DNA of 64,000 nt from positions 1 through 64,000 of the forward strand of contig NZ_QWGR01000010.1 of NCBI RefSeq assembly GCF_003576475.1, read 5' to 3'. The position numbers and the translations under genes were made by a program. Below, one piece after another: positions 26,559-35,502 of this stretch. How positions within the stretch are numbered: position 1 is the stretch's first letter; the number at the start of each line of letters is the position of its first letter. The notes beneath the pieces are model-generated. The model made no database searches and was not told the origin of the DNA. It worked only from the letters and a program-made list of their open reading frames with translations. The DNA comes from Maribellus luteus. GTDB taxonomy: Bacteria; Bacteroidota; Bacteroidia; Bacteroidales; Prolixibacteraceae.

Positions 26559-27368
26559 ATGGCGAAAAAATTACTGAAAAAGTTGGCAGACGGAAAACGG
26601 GTTTACGGAACCTGTATCACTTCTACGGCTCCGTTATGGATAAAAGCGGTGCGCAGTGCCAGGCTCGATTTTGTGTTTCTTGATACCGAACATGTACCGC
26701 TGGAAAGGATGGAAGTGGCCGCGCTGTGTCAGCTTTATGGGGCAGCCGGAATAGCTCCTGTGGTGCGAATCCCTTCTCCCGATCCAATTCGGGCCTGCCA
26801 AATGCTGGATGCCGGGGCCGAAGGAATTCTGGCTCCTTATATTGAAAATGTGGAACAGGTTAGGGAAATGGTTGGCGCGATCAAATACCGGCCTTTGAAA
26901 GGGGAGCGACTGAAACAGCTGTTGAACAATTCCGGGTCGGTGGAACCTGAGTTGAAGGATTATCTGGCCAACTATAACCGCGGGAATATTTGTATGCTGA
27001 ATATCGAAAGTGTTCCTGCTTTCGAAAAACTCGATGATTTGCTGGATGTGGAGGGAGTGGATGCGGTGTTTATCGGTCCGCACGATTTATCGCTGAGTTT
27101 GCGCATTCCGGAGCAATACGACCACCCAAAGTTTGAAGAAGTGGTGAAACTTATTGTTCATAAATGCCGGTCGAAAAACAAAGCGGTGGGCATTCATTTT
27201 TCCGATCATCCCGGGCGGCAAACAAAGTGGATAACCGAAGGCGTGAATTTCATTATTTACAGTTCTGACATTATGCTCTTGACACAGAAACTTAGCGACG
27301 ATTTCAATATAATCCGTGAAAGTGCCGGGGATAAACCGGATGATGTCTCCGAAGCCTTTGTGGTGTAA
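26559..27368 (+). CDS. HpcH/HpaI-family 2-keto-acid aldolase
   Basis: A 269-residue cytosolic class II aldolase. Family signatures are FVFLDTEHVPLERM, the glycine-rich DAGAEGILAPYIENVEQ, LNIESVPAF with the metal-binding Glu, and VFIGPHDLSLSL with the metal-binding Asp. Members cleave 2-keto-3-deoxy sugar acids to pyruvate and an aldehyde. The ATG at 26559 is preferred over an upstream TTG that would add 23 unsupported residues. The gene is followed after 37 bases by the DUF1349 gene, consistent with one operon for sugar-acid breakdown. Confidence 0.9.
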   Translation: MAKKLLKKLADGKRVYGTCITSTAPLWIKAVRSARLDFVFLDTEHVPLERMEVAALCQLYGAAGIAPVVRIPSPDPIRACQMLDAGAEGILAPYIENVEQVREMVGAIKYRPLKGERLKQLLNNSGSVEPELKDYLANYNRGNICMLNIESVPAFEKLDDLLDVEGVDAVFIGPHDLSLSLRIPEQYDHPKFEEVVKLIVHKCRSKNKAVGIHFSDHPGRQTKWITEGVNFIIYSSDIMLLTQKLSDDFNIIRESAGDKPDDVSEAFVV

Positions 27369-27405
27369 ACGCCGAACATAGATAACTAACCCAATGACTG
27401 ACTAA

Positions 27406-28005
27406 ATGGAAAAACGAACGCTCGAAAACTTTGAATGGATAAACAAACCGGAAAACTTTGTGGTTGACCGCAACCGTGTGCTGATTGAAACCCGGCCGGA
27501 AACCGATTTGTGGCAGCGTACTTATTATGGCTTTCAGAATGCGAATGCACCGGCTTTTGTTACTAGTTTGAACGGTGATTTCAGCTTTGAAGTGAAGGCC
27601 GAATTTGAAGAAACCGCTTTCCGGTACGACCAGTGTGGGGTGCTGCTTTTCATCGACAACGAGAACTGGGTAAAGGTGTCGGTGGAATACGAGAATGAAA
27701 CTTTTGCACGACTGGGATCGGTGGTGACCAACCTGGGGTTTTCCGACTGGGCAACTACTGACATTCCCGCAGGCATCTCAGAGATGTGGTACCGGGTGAG
27801 TCGGCGCGGGCAGGATCTTTACATCGAAAATTCGGTGGATGGAACCGGATTCCGGCAAATGAGAATGCTGCACTTGCACAAAGCATCCGTAGAAATAAAA
27901 GTGGGGGTTTATGCATGCAGCCCGCTGAAGTCAAGCTTTAATGCAGTTTTTTCTGAATTTAAAAGCGGTCCTTGTTTGTGGCCCGAATACGAAACTCACA
28001 AATAA
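27406..28005 (+). CDS. DUF1349 concanavalin-like protein
   Basis: A 199-residue protein without a signal peptide. It matches the DUF1349 family, a concanavalin-A-like beta-sandwich also found in yeast Ree1. Typical features are QRTYYGFQNANAPAF, the YDQCGVLLFIDNENWVKVSVEY core and a C-terminal VGVYACSPL strand. Proteins of this family probably bind or modify carbohydrates, but no activity is firmly assigned. It lies between the aldolase gene and the propeller lipoprotein gene. Confidence 0.88.
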   Translation: MEKRTLENFEWINKPENFVVDRNRVLIETRPETDLWQRTYYGFQNANAPAFVTSLNGDFSFEVKAEFEETAFRYDQCGVLLFIDNENWVKVSVEYENETFARLGSVVTNLGFSDWATTDIPAGISEMWYRVSRRGQDLYIENSVDGTGFRQMRMLHLHKASVEIKVGVYACSPLKSSFNAVFSEFKSGPCLWPEYETHK

Positions 28006-28013
28006 AAGCAATC

Positions 28014-30308
28014 ATGTATCAACAGATTATTTTTTCCCCGGCAAGCAGTAAGCGCAGCCTTCTTTTTTCAGCATTTGCTTTATTGTCAACGTTGTTGCTA
28101 ACCGTTGCATCGTGTCAGCAGAAAGCGGAAGTGCCGGCAGTGTCCGTGCCCGAAAACTATCAGGATGTGCCTTTTGTGCAGGAAACGCACGAGGCTTTTT
28201 ACATCAGTGATAAGGAAGACGACAATGAGATACGAAGCATTGCAGTGGACCATAGTTCCAATGTTTGGGTGGCCACTGCAGCAGGTGTTTTCAGAAAAGA
28301 TGAAAATACAAGAGACTGGGAGGAAGTAATTACCGGGGAAGATCGCGGCCCTGCTTATTCGGTGGTGGTGAATCCCAATGGCGATGTATTGCTGGGGACC
28401 TGGAACGGTTTGTATCGTTTTTCTGCCGGAACACTTGCAAAAGAAGAAGGTGTGAATCCTCCAGTTTCTGTGATCTGTGCCGACGGCGAAGAGAATTACG
28501 CATTGGGACCGCATGGAATCTGGCATTCAGTCAATCAAAAATGGGAATTACAACCCTATGCAATTGCCCGCTCGGTGCGCGATGCGATGGTTGATACCGA
28601 TGGAAACCTGTGGGTGGGAACCGATGCCGGACTTTATAAATGCAAAGAGGGAAAAACAGAGTTGTTTCAAAATACGGATGAACTGATCAGCTGCTATGTA
28701 AAGGCGGTTTCGTTTGGGCCGGAGAATAAATTGTGGGCAGGTGTTATGGGCGGCGTTTCCATTCGCGAAAACAATCTGCTTGTAAAAAATCTCCAGCCAG
28801 CTAACGGCATCCCGTCCATTTTTGTGAACAGTATAGAGCAGGCGCCCGGCGGAGTGATGTGGGTAGGAACCGACGTGGGGGTGGTTCGTTTTTCGCCCGA
28901 TGGTTCGCATTCGCTTCGTTTTAGCAAGCGATGGCTGACCCATGATAAGGTTACAGATATCGCTTTTGATGGAAACGGGAATGCCTGGATTGCCACGGCA
29001 AACGGTGTAAGCCTGATCAAAAAAATAGAGATGACACTGGCGGAAAAAGAGCGGAATTTCTACACTCAAATGATGCGGAAACACATGCGCGAGCCCTGGA
29101 TTTGTGCGCCGCTTCGTTTGGAGGTTCCCGGAGATACTTCTACATGGAGACATTCCGACGATGACAACGATGGAGAATACACCGGAGGCTACCTGGCGAT
29201 GGAAAGTTTCAGGTATGCAGCCACCGGCGATCCGGATGCGAAAATGAAAGCACGCAAAGCTTTTGACTTCCTGGTGAAGCTTCAAACCATTACCGGAACC
29301 GATGGCTTTTTTGCACGCACGATTGTCCCGGTCGACTGGCAGCAGGTGCACGATCCCAACCGAACTTATACCGAGCGCCAGATTGCCGATGCACAGGTTG
29401 CGGACCCGCGTTACAAACCCGTGGAAGAGCGCTGGCGAAAATCAGCCGACGGCAAGTGGCTTTGGAAAGGCGACACCAGCAGCGACGAAATGGACGGACA
29501 TATGATGGCCTATTTCTACTTTTATGAATTGGCAGCCGACGATGAAGAAAAGCAACTGGTGCGCAATCATGTCAGCAAAATCATGGATTACCTGGTAAAA
29601 CACAACTACAATTTTATCGATATTGACGGAAAGCACACGCGTTGGGCCGTTTGGTCGCCCGAACAACTAAACCGCGATCCCGACTGGTCGTCGGAACGCA
29701 GTCTGAATTCTTTTGAACTGCTGGCGTATTTGAAATTTGCGGCACACATCACCGGTAATGAAAAATACGAAACCGAATACCGGCGATTGATCAATGAAGA
29801 AGGTTATTTGGACAATGCTTCCCGTTTGAATCGTAAAAATCCGGCCTGGCAGATTTATTTCGACCTGACCATGGAAGGCTATCTTTTTCCGATGCTGATC
29901 AAGTATGAAACCGATCCGGAATTGAAATCTTTTTATGAAAATTTAATGGATGAATGGATGGAAAAACAAACGGAAGGAGAGAACTTGTACAATAATTTGG
30001 TGTACACTTTTGTGACCGGGAAAAAAACAAACGTGCAGCAAACCATCGATTTCCTAAAAGACGCGCCGCTTGATTTGGTGGATTGGCACATCGATCATAC
30101 ACTTCGGGAAGATGTGCAGGTAGTAAGAAAACCGATTTTGGAAGAGGTGCAGATCAGTGAGCTGCCGCCGGCCAGTATCCGCGCTACGGTTCGCTGGGAT
30201 AAAAATCCGTGGGCTGCTGTTCAGGGAAATCCGGCACAGGTACGTGAGCCTGTATTTTGGCTATGGCCGTATTGGGAAGCCCGTTACCTGGGAATAATTG
30301 AAGATTAG
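28014..30308 (+). CDS. Lipoprotein fusing a Reg_prop-type propeller to a helical toroid-like domain
   Basis: A 764-residue lipoprotein (signal ending LLTVASC). Residues about 50-340 form a beta-propeller of the two-component-regulator type, with repeated W-V-G/A-T motifs (NVWVATAAGVFR, NLWVGTDAGLYK, VMWVGTDVGVVRF, NAWIATANGVSL). The remaining 420 residues are helical and resemble alpha/alpha-toroid glycan enzymes (GGYLAMESFRYAATGD, DEMDGHMMAYFYFYELA). No kinase or DNA-binding domain is present, unlike most proteins with this propeller. The start at 28014 places the lipoprotein signal at the N-terminus. A secreted glycan-binding or glycan-cleaving role is inferred. Confidence 0.82.
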   Translation: MYQQIIFSPASSKRSLLFSAFALLSTLLLTVASCQQKAEVPAVSVPENYQDVPFVQETHEAFYISDKEDDNEIRSIAVDHSSNVWVATAAGVFRKDENTRDWEEVITGEDRGPAYSVVVNPNGDVLLGTWNGLYRFSAGTLAKEEGVNPPVSVICADGEENYALGPHGIWHSVNQKWELQPYAIARSVRDAMVDTDGNLWVGTDAGLYKCKEGKTELFQNTDELISCYVKAVSFGPENKLWAGVMGGVSIRENNLLVKNLQPANGIPSIFVNSIEQAPGGVMWVGTDVGVVRFSPDGSHSLRFSKRWLTHDKVTDIAFDGNGNAWIATANGVSLIKKIEMTLAEKERNFYTQMMRKHMREPWICAPLRLEVPGDTSTWRHSDDDNDGEYTGGYLAMESFRYAATGDPDAKMKARKAFDFLVKLQTITGTDGFFARTIVPVDWQQVHDPNRTYTERQIADAQVADPRYKPVEERWRKSADGKWLWKGDTSSDEMDGHMMAYFYFYELAADDEEKQLVRNHVSKIMDYLVKHNYNFIDIDGKHTRWAVWSPEQLNRDPDWSSERSLNSFELLAYLKFAAHITGNEKYETEYRRLINEEGYLDNASRLNRKNPAWQIYFDLTMEGYLFPMLIKYETDPELKSFYENLMDEWMEKQTEGENLYNNLVYTFVTGKKTNVQQTIDFLKDAPLDLVDWHIDHTLREDVQVVRKPILEEVQISELPPASIRATVRWDKNPWAAVQGNPAQVREPVFWLWPYWEARYLGIIED

Positions 30309-30330
30309 AAGAACTAAAATAAACCAACTG

Positions 30331-31506
30331 ATGAATAGAAAAACGTACAAAACACTGGTTCTGCTGGCCGCTTTTTGGCTGGCTTTTGCAAGCGGAATGA
30401 AAGCCCAGGAGAATATGTTGTGCCAGGGGCGGCACTGGACCGAAGACGAGGCCAACCTGAAAATGAAAGAATTTGCCCAATCATGGAACGACCGCGAATC
30501 GTGGGAAAAGCGGGCAACTGTGGTTCGGGAAGGGATCATTGAAGGAATGAAGCTGAATCAAATGCCGGAGCGCTCTTCAAAACTGAACGTTACCATTTCA
30601 AACGCGCGAAAAATGGATGGTTATGTGGTGGAAAATTTCATCATGGAGAGTTTTCCGGGTTTTTACATCACCGGGAATTTGTACCGTCCACATGAATTGA
30701 AAAGTAAGAATCCGGCCATTTTGTGTCCGCACGGGCATCTGAAAGACAAGCGTTTGAAGGCTGATGTTCAGATTCGGTCGGCAGCGTTTGCCCGCATGGG
30801 AGCCATTGTGGTGGCATACGACATGGTGGGTTTTGCCGATTCGAAACAAGTAACCCACGACATTCCGATTGCGCTGGTTCTGCAAACTTACAACAGTCAG
30901 CGGGTATTGGATTACCTGCTTTCGAGAGGCGATGTGGATCCGGAGAGAATTGGCGTTACCGGAGGCTCGGGTGGAGGAACACAGACTTTTATGCTCGCGG
31001 CCATCGATGATCGAATAAAAGTTTCGGCTCCGGTAGTGCAGGTTTCGGCTCATTTTTTTGGCGGCTGTGTGTGCGAAAGCGGAATGCCGGTTCACAAAAG
31101 CGATCATCACCAAACCAATAATGTGGAAATTGCTGCCCTTTGTGCGCCACGTCCGATGTTGATCGTTTCCAACGGAGGAGACTGGACCAGCAACACCCCG
31201 CTGATTGAATATCCTTACATACAAAAAGTGTATGCTTTGTACAACGCCGAACACAAGGCGGAGAATGTGCATCTTCCGTTGGAAAAGCACGATTACGGAC
31301 CGTCGAAGCGATTTGCCGTTTACAACTTTTTTGCCCATCATCTGGGGCTCGATAAAAACAAGCTTCCCTATAATTATGGTTACGACGAAAGTTTTGTCAC
31401 CGTTTTGGAACCGGACGAGTTGCGGGTGTTCAATAAAAAAAATCAGCTGCCGGCTAATGCTTTGCAAGGGAACAAGGCTGTGATGAAGTATCTGAACCTG
31501 AAATAA
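30331..31506 (+). CDS. Secreted alpha/beta-hydrolase, acetyl-xylan-esterase-like
   Basis: A 391-residue secreted alpha/beta-hydrolase (signal peptide ending ASGMKAQE). The nucleophile elbow is GVTGGSGGGTQTF. The oxyanion-side sequence NPAILCPHGHL precedes it, and a late His in LPLEKHDYGPSKR fits the catalytic triad. The family includes acetyl-xylan and other carbohydrate esterases as well as peptidases; the surrounding glycan genes favour an esterase removing acyl groups. The start at 30331 was chosen for its proper signal peptide. Confidence 0.87.
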   Translation: MNRKTYKTLVLLAAFWLAFASGMKAQENMLCQGRHWTEDEANLKMKEFAQSWNDRESWEKRATVVREGIIEGMKLNQMPERSSKLNVTISNARKMDGYVVENFIMESFPGFYITGNLYRPHELKSKNPAILCPHGHLKDKRLKADVQIRSAAFARMGAIVVAYDMVGFADSKQVTHDIPIALVLQTYNSQRVLDYLLSRGDVDPERIGVTGGSGGGTQTFMLAAIDDRIKVSAPVVQVSAHFFGGCVCESGMPVHKSDHHQTNNVEIAALCAPRPMLIVSNGGDWTSNTPLIEYPYIQKVYALYNAEHKAENVHLPLEKHDYGPSKRFAVYNFFAHHLGLDKNKLPYNYGYDESFVTVLEPDELRVFNKKNQLPANALQGNKAVMKYLNLK

Positions 31507-31515
31507 AATAAGCCG

Positions 31516-32481
31516 ATGAGGAAACTGAGAACATTCTTTTGGACCAGTATTGTAGTCTTGGCATTTGCGTCGTGCGCGCCAAAGCAGGCAGATGTGGTGA
31601 CATTCGGAATTTGTACCGATGTTCACCTGCCTACCATGCACGATTCGGAATACCGCATCCGAACTTTCATCGACAGTATGAAAGCTACTCAGCCTGATTT
31701 CATTATTGAACTGGGCGACTTTATAATTCCGAAAGAGCAGTACGCCGGGTATTTCGATACCTGGAATTCATTTGAAGGCGAAAAGTACCATGTAATCGGG
31801 AATCACGAAATGGACGGTGGTACCAGCCGCGAAGCTGCACTGGCTTACCGGAACATGAAAAGCAGCTATTATTCGTTTGAAAAGAACGGTTTTCATTTTA
31901 TCGTACTCGATGGCAACGACAAGAAAAATCCGGACGTAAAAGGTTATCAGCAGTTTATTGGCCCCGAGCAGGTTGCCTGGCTGAAAAACGATCTGGAAAA
32001 CACAAAGTTTCCGGTTATAGTTTTCTCGCATCAGGGATTGATTCTTTATCCCGGGGCAGACGAGAATTACGGTGTGGAAAACTACCGTGAAATACAGACC
32101 ATCCTCGAAAAACACAACGCCGACCATCCGAAGCAAAAAGTGATTGCTTGTTTTAACGGGCATACGCATTGGGACGTAGCCGACCAGGTAAACGGAATCT
32201 ATTACATCACGCTTACCTCAATGGCTTATCACTGGTTGGGCGATGATTATGTGCACGTTCGGTACAGCGATGAGGTGGACAAAAACTTCAAATGGATAAA
32301 ATACACCGCTCCGTTTAAAGAACCGCTTTGGGCCGTGGTTGAGATCTCGTCAGAAGGATACATAAAGATTAAAGGACGGGAGTCGGAGTGGGTAGGTCCT
32401 TCGCCCTGGGAACTGGGTTATCCCGAACAATTCAAACAATACATGCGGCCGGCTATTTCTGACCGCTATCTTAAATTCTAA
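31516..32481 (+). CDS. Metallophosphoesterase lipoprotein
   Basis: A 321-residue calcineurin-like phosphoesterase with a lipoprotein signal (VLAFASC). Motifs in order are ICTDVHLP, IIELGDFI, VIGNHEMD (GNHE box), VIVFSHQGL and NGHTHWD. They supply the full dimetal site. Substrate could be a phosphomonoester or phosphodiester outside the cytoplasm. It is followed after 15 bases by a second metallophosphoesterase gene with which it shares family but little sequence, so the two may handle successive phosphates or different substrates. Confidence 0.9.
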   Translation: MRKLRTFFWTSIVVLAFASCAPKQADVVTFGICTDVHLPTMHDSEYRIRTFIDSMKATQPDFIIELGDFIIPKEQYAGYFDTWNSFEGEKYHVIGNHEMDGGTSREAALAYRNMKSSYYSFEKNGFHFIVLDGNDKKNPDVKGYQQFIGPEQVAWLKNDLENTKFPVIVFSHQGLILYPGADENYGVENYREIQTILEKHNADHPKQKVIACFNGHTHWDVADQVNGIYYITLTSMAYHWLGDDYVHVRYSDEVDKNFKWIKYTAPFKEPLWAVVEISSEGYIKIKGRESEWVGPSPWELGYPEQFKQYMRPAISDRYLKF

Positions 32482-32496
32482 TCTTAAAAACAGGCT

Positions 32497-33423
32497 ATGT
32501 TCACCAAAAAGCTTTTGACTATTTTTCTTTTTATTCTGCTTGTACAATTTGCCTTTTCACAGGCAAAAAACTTAAACGTTGAAGAAGCTGATTTCACTTT
32601 TGCATTTCTGACCGATATTCACTTAAAACCCGAAATGGGCGCTCCGCAAGGTTTTCAAATGGCCATTGACAAGGTAAATGAACTCAATCCTGATTTTGTG
32701 CTTACGGGCGGCGACCTGGTTTTTGATGCCATGCGCGGAAATAAAGGCAGGTCTGACACCCTTTTTTCGCTGTATAAAGAAATGAGTGCGGGTTTTAATA
32801 TGCAGGTGTACAATTGTCTGGGCAACCACGATCTTTTTGCAATTTATGCTGAAAGCCCCGAAAGCAGCGATCATCCCGATTACAAATACGGGATGTTTGA
32901 GCGATATTTTGGAAAAACGTATTACTCTTTCGATCATAAAAACTGGCATTTTATTGTACTGAATTCGCTGGGCGTGACAGAAAATAAACGCTACACCGGA
33001 GTTTTCAGCGAGGAAGAGTTGGCGTGGCTAAAAACGGACATCTCAAAACTTGATACTTTAACACCCATTGTAATTGTAACACATATTCCGATGATCACCA
33101 CCCGGTCGCAGGTTACCGGCTCGGAAGGAAAAGGAAATGTGAGCAATGCTGCGGAAGTATTTAAAATGCTGGAATCTTACAACCTGAAACTGGTTTTACA
33201 GGGGCATATTCACTGGAAAGAGTACGGTTACGTAAACGACCGTTTTCATTACATTACCGGCGGCTCCATTGCCGGAAACGGCTGGAAAGGAAGACGCCAC
33301 AATACAAAAGAAGGTTTTGTGCTGGTAAAAGTTAAAGGCGATGGGTTTTCGTGGGAATATGTCGATCACGGCTGGGAGGCCGAAAGATTAAAAAAAGCAG
33401 AGTCACTTCCTGAAGCAAAGTAA
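32497..33423 (+). CDS. Secreted metallophosphoesterase
   Basis: A 308-residue calcineurin-like phosphoesterase with a signal peptide (VQFAFSQ). The dimetal motifs are FLTDIHLKPE, LTGGDLVFD, CLGNHDLF (GNHD box), VIVTHIPM and LQGHIHWKEY. It is the last gene of the compact rightward operon that begins with the HAD phosphatase gene. Together with its neighbour it suggests that the operon's substrate carries phosphate. Confidence 0.9.
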   Translation: MFTKKLLTIFLFILLVQFAFSQAKNLNVEEADFTFAFLTDIHLKPEMGAPQGFQMAIDKVNELNPDFVLTGGDLVFDAMRGNKGRSDTLFSLYKEMSAGFNMQVYNCLGNHDLFAIYAESPESSDHPDYKYGMFERYFGKTYYSFDHKNWHFIVLNSLGVTENKRYTGVFSEEELAWLKTDISKLDTLTPIVIVTHIPMITTRSQVTGSEGKGNVSNAAEVFKMLESYNLKLVLQGHIHWKEYGYVNDRFHYITGGSIAGNGWKGRRHNTKEGFVLVKVKGDGFSWEYVDHGWEAERLKKAESLPEAK

Positions 33424-33479
33424 ACAGAGTCGCGAAGGAGCCCGGTTGAGGGTTGGGGAAAGAGTCTTCATCTCCACAG

Positions 33480-34388
33480 ATGAAAATATTTTTTTACTTT
33501 TATCCGTCACTCTTTTGCAGAACGTATTTCATGGGATTAGCATTTGTACCAATCAATTTTCTGAATAACAGGTTTACGCTGCTTGACCAAAAGTCAGATC
33601 GCTATCTGCTGATTCTGATTTGCCTGGTTTTTAGTGTGCTGTACATCAATGTGTTTGTCCCGTTTAATATCAACCGCTGGTTTTCCGACTCGGGTTTTAT
33701 TCAGTTTCTCCGGCTTTCCAGCTACGGGCTGATTGTTTCGCTGGTGCTTTTGTTTACCCAGTTTCCTTTGCGAAAGCTTTTTAAGGCCAGTTCGTTCACT
33801 ATAAAAAGTTATTCGCTTTGGCTGCTGATTGAAGTTTTGCTGATCAGCCTGGTGTATATTTTTCTTTACGGAAACCCGCTGGGAAACTTTTTCAATGACT
33901 TTGTTTTTTCATTGAAATACACCCTGTTGGGCATTCTTCTTCCGTATTCATTCTCGCTGTTGATTATTTTTTACAAGAACCAGCGGGCCGAAATTCGCTC
34001 GTTAAAAGAGGAGATAAACAAGCCGGGAATAAAGGAAATGCTGGTTTTTAAGGATGAATACGATCGCATAAAATTCTCGGTGCGCACGCCCGATGTGCTG
34101 TTTCTGGAGGCGACCGATAATTACATTTCGGTGCATTATTACGCGGAAGGAAAGGTACAACGGCAACTGTTGCGCAATTCGCTGAAACGTGTGGAAGAAA
34201 TGCTGGCCAAAAACAAAGTGGTTCGCTGCCATCGTTCTTTTATCGTAAACTGGAACCAAATTGAGATGGTTCAGCTGAAAGGGAAAAAACTGCAAATCAA
34301 ACTGCGGCATTGCGACAAAATAATCCCTGTTTCCGAAAAATATTCACCCCTGTTTTTGGAGTTTTTATCCCAGCAGGAATCTGTTTAA
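33480..34388 (+). CDS. Membrane-bound LytTR-family DNA-binding regulator
   Basis: A 302-residue protein with four predicted membrane helices in residues about 40-190 and a C-terminal LytTR DNA-binding domain at about 205-300 (DVLFLEATDNYISVHYYAEG, VRCHRSFIVNWNQIE). LytTR domains bind direct repeats in promoters through beta-strand loops. There is no receiver domain and no histidine kinase gene nearby, so it is a one-component membrane regulator. The ATG at 33480 is used; an ATG at 33531, giving 285 residues, is equally possible. Confidence 0.88.
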   Translation: MKIFFYFYPSLFCRTYFMGLAFVPINFLNNRFTLLDQKSDRYLLILICLVFSVLYINVFVPFNINRWFSDSGFIQFLRLSSYGLIVSLVLLFTQFPLRKLFKASSFTIKSYSLWLLIEVLLISLVYIFLYGNPLGNFFNDFVFSLKYTLLGILLPYSFSLLIIFYKNQRAEIRSLKEEINKPGIKEMLVFKDEYDRIKFSVRTPDVLFLEATDNYISVHYYAEGKVQRQLLRNSLKRVEEMLAKNKVVRCHRSFIVNWNQIEMVQLKGKKLQIKLRHCDKIIPVSEKYSPLFLEFLSQQESV

Positions 34389-34476
34389 CCCCAAATAAGC
34401 TACTTAAACCCTATTTTTTTGAAATTAAATTTGGTGCATTCATTTTTGTTCAGGTTAAATTTTAAAATCAAAGAAA

Positions 34477-34857
34477 ATGAAAAAGTTACTGGTATTTATT
34501 TTTATGATCGCCCTGCTTCCAATGACAGGAAACAGCGCCGAACTTACTTCCGAAAAACAGCTGGTTGGCGAATGGAACTTTAATGTGCCGTCGGCTCCTT
34601 ATGGTTACGAAAAAGGCACTTTGACCATTGCAGAAAAGGAAAAGAAACTTACCGGAGAAGTTAAGTTTGCCGATGGGTACAAAATTCAGCTGAAAGATGT
34701 AAGCTTTGCCGATGGTGTTTTTAAATGCGGGTTGTATGTTGATTACGAATATGTAAACCTGAAGGCAAAAATCCAGGATCAGAAAATGACCGGAACAGTA
34801 ACGTCGTCTGAAGGGAGCATGGAATTGTCGGCCACCAGAGTAAAAGCAAAAGAGTAA
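34477..34857 (+). CDS. Small secreted beta-rich protein of unknown function
   Basis: A 126-residue protein with a clear signal peptide (cleavage near GNSAELT). The mature part alternates charged and hydrophobic residues in short strands with repeated FADG motifs (VKFADGYKIQL, VSFADGVFKCG), suggesting a small beta-barrel or sandwich. No family is recognised with confidence. It stands alone between the LytTR gene and a strong bidirectional terminator. Confidence 0.75.
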   Translation: MKKLLVFIFMIALLPMTGNSAELTSEKQLVGEWNFNVPSAPYGYEKGTLTIAEKEKKLTGEVKFADGYKIQLKDVSFADGVFKCGLYVDYEYVNLKAKIQDQKMTGTVTSSEGSMELSATRVKAKE

Positions 34858-34894
34858 GCCGGGTTAATATCCTGATTTGCTTAATGAAAATGAG

Positions 34895-34931
34895 AAATGC
34901 GCTTAGCAGTTCTAAACTGCTTAGCGCATTT
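34895..34931. terminator. Bidirectional terminator hairpin
   Basis: AAATGCGCTTAGCAGTT pairs with AACTGCTTAGCGCATTT-type sequence (34895-34931) with one mismatch, giving a stem of about sixteen pairs around a very short loop. It lies between the convergent small secreted protein and DUF493 genes, and T-rich or A-rich flanks exist on both sides, so it can end both transcripts. Confidence 0.75.
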
Positions 34932-35001
34932 TGGCTGCTTTGGTATCTTGCATTCGGTGAATTTATTGCAAAGTTCTGTCATTGGCAGAACCAGTTTTTA
35001 T

Positions 35002-35274
35002 CTACAGAATAATTACCCCTTCAATTTTATCCGCTTTTTCTACGATTTCGATGATCTGATCGGCATTTTGCATTTCGGCAACGCAGGTAATTGAAACGTG
35101 TTTCAGGTCGGAAGTATGTTTAAACGCCAGTTCGCCATGAGGCGGTAAAAGTACTTTGATCTGTTCCACCTTGCCATTACTGTTCGGTGTTATAAACTTA
35201 AACATGTATTTAAGCGGCCAGGTCTCTGTTTCCATCAGCCTGTATCGTAATGTTTTGAATTTATCTGTTTTCAT
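35002..35274 (-). CDS. DUF493-family protein
   Basis: A 90-residue cytosolic protein resembling the DUF493 (YbeD-like) family, small ACT-like alpha/beta proteins of uncertain, possibly regulatory, function. The first half contains WPLKYMFKFITPNSNG. The second half contains the conserved SDLKHVSITCVAEM strand and a terminal IEIVEKADKIEGVIIL helix-strand. It is convergent with the preceding small gene and divergent from the second sigma-factor gene. Confidence 0.8.
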   Translation of the reverse strand: MKTDKFKTLRYRLMETETWPLKYMFKFITPNSNGKVEQIKVLLPPHGELAFKHTSDLKHVSITCVAEMQNADQIIEIVEKADKIEGVIIL

Positions 35275-35502
35275 GAAAGACTCTTTCTGCCAAAACTAAC
35301 AGAAAAAACGTTCCATTTGTTTGGGACGGGTTGGTTCGATGTTTTAAAACGGGCATCTGAACGAACTTAATCGCAATTATTTCTTTGAAAGAACTGATTT
35401 TTTGGGGTGTTATGGTTAGGGATCAGTGCAATAGGTGTTGAGAAGGCTTGCCCGGGTGAAAAGGCGGATTATTAATGTTTCTCCTACGGTGAGTATTCGT
35501 TA

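Noticed and set aside
30598-31641. Long minus-strand ORF of 347 codons
   Set aside because: It is antisense to the alpha/beta-hydrolase gene, whose catalytic motifs are clear; the opposite-strand translation has no recognisable features.
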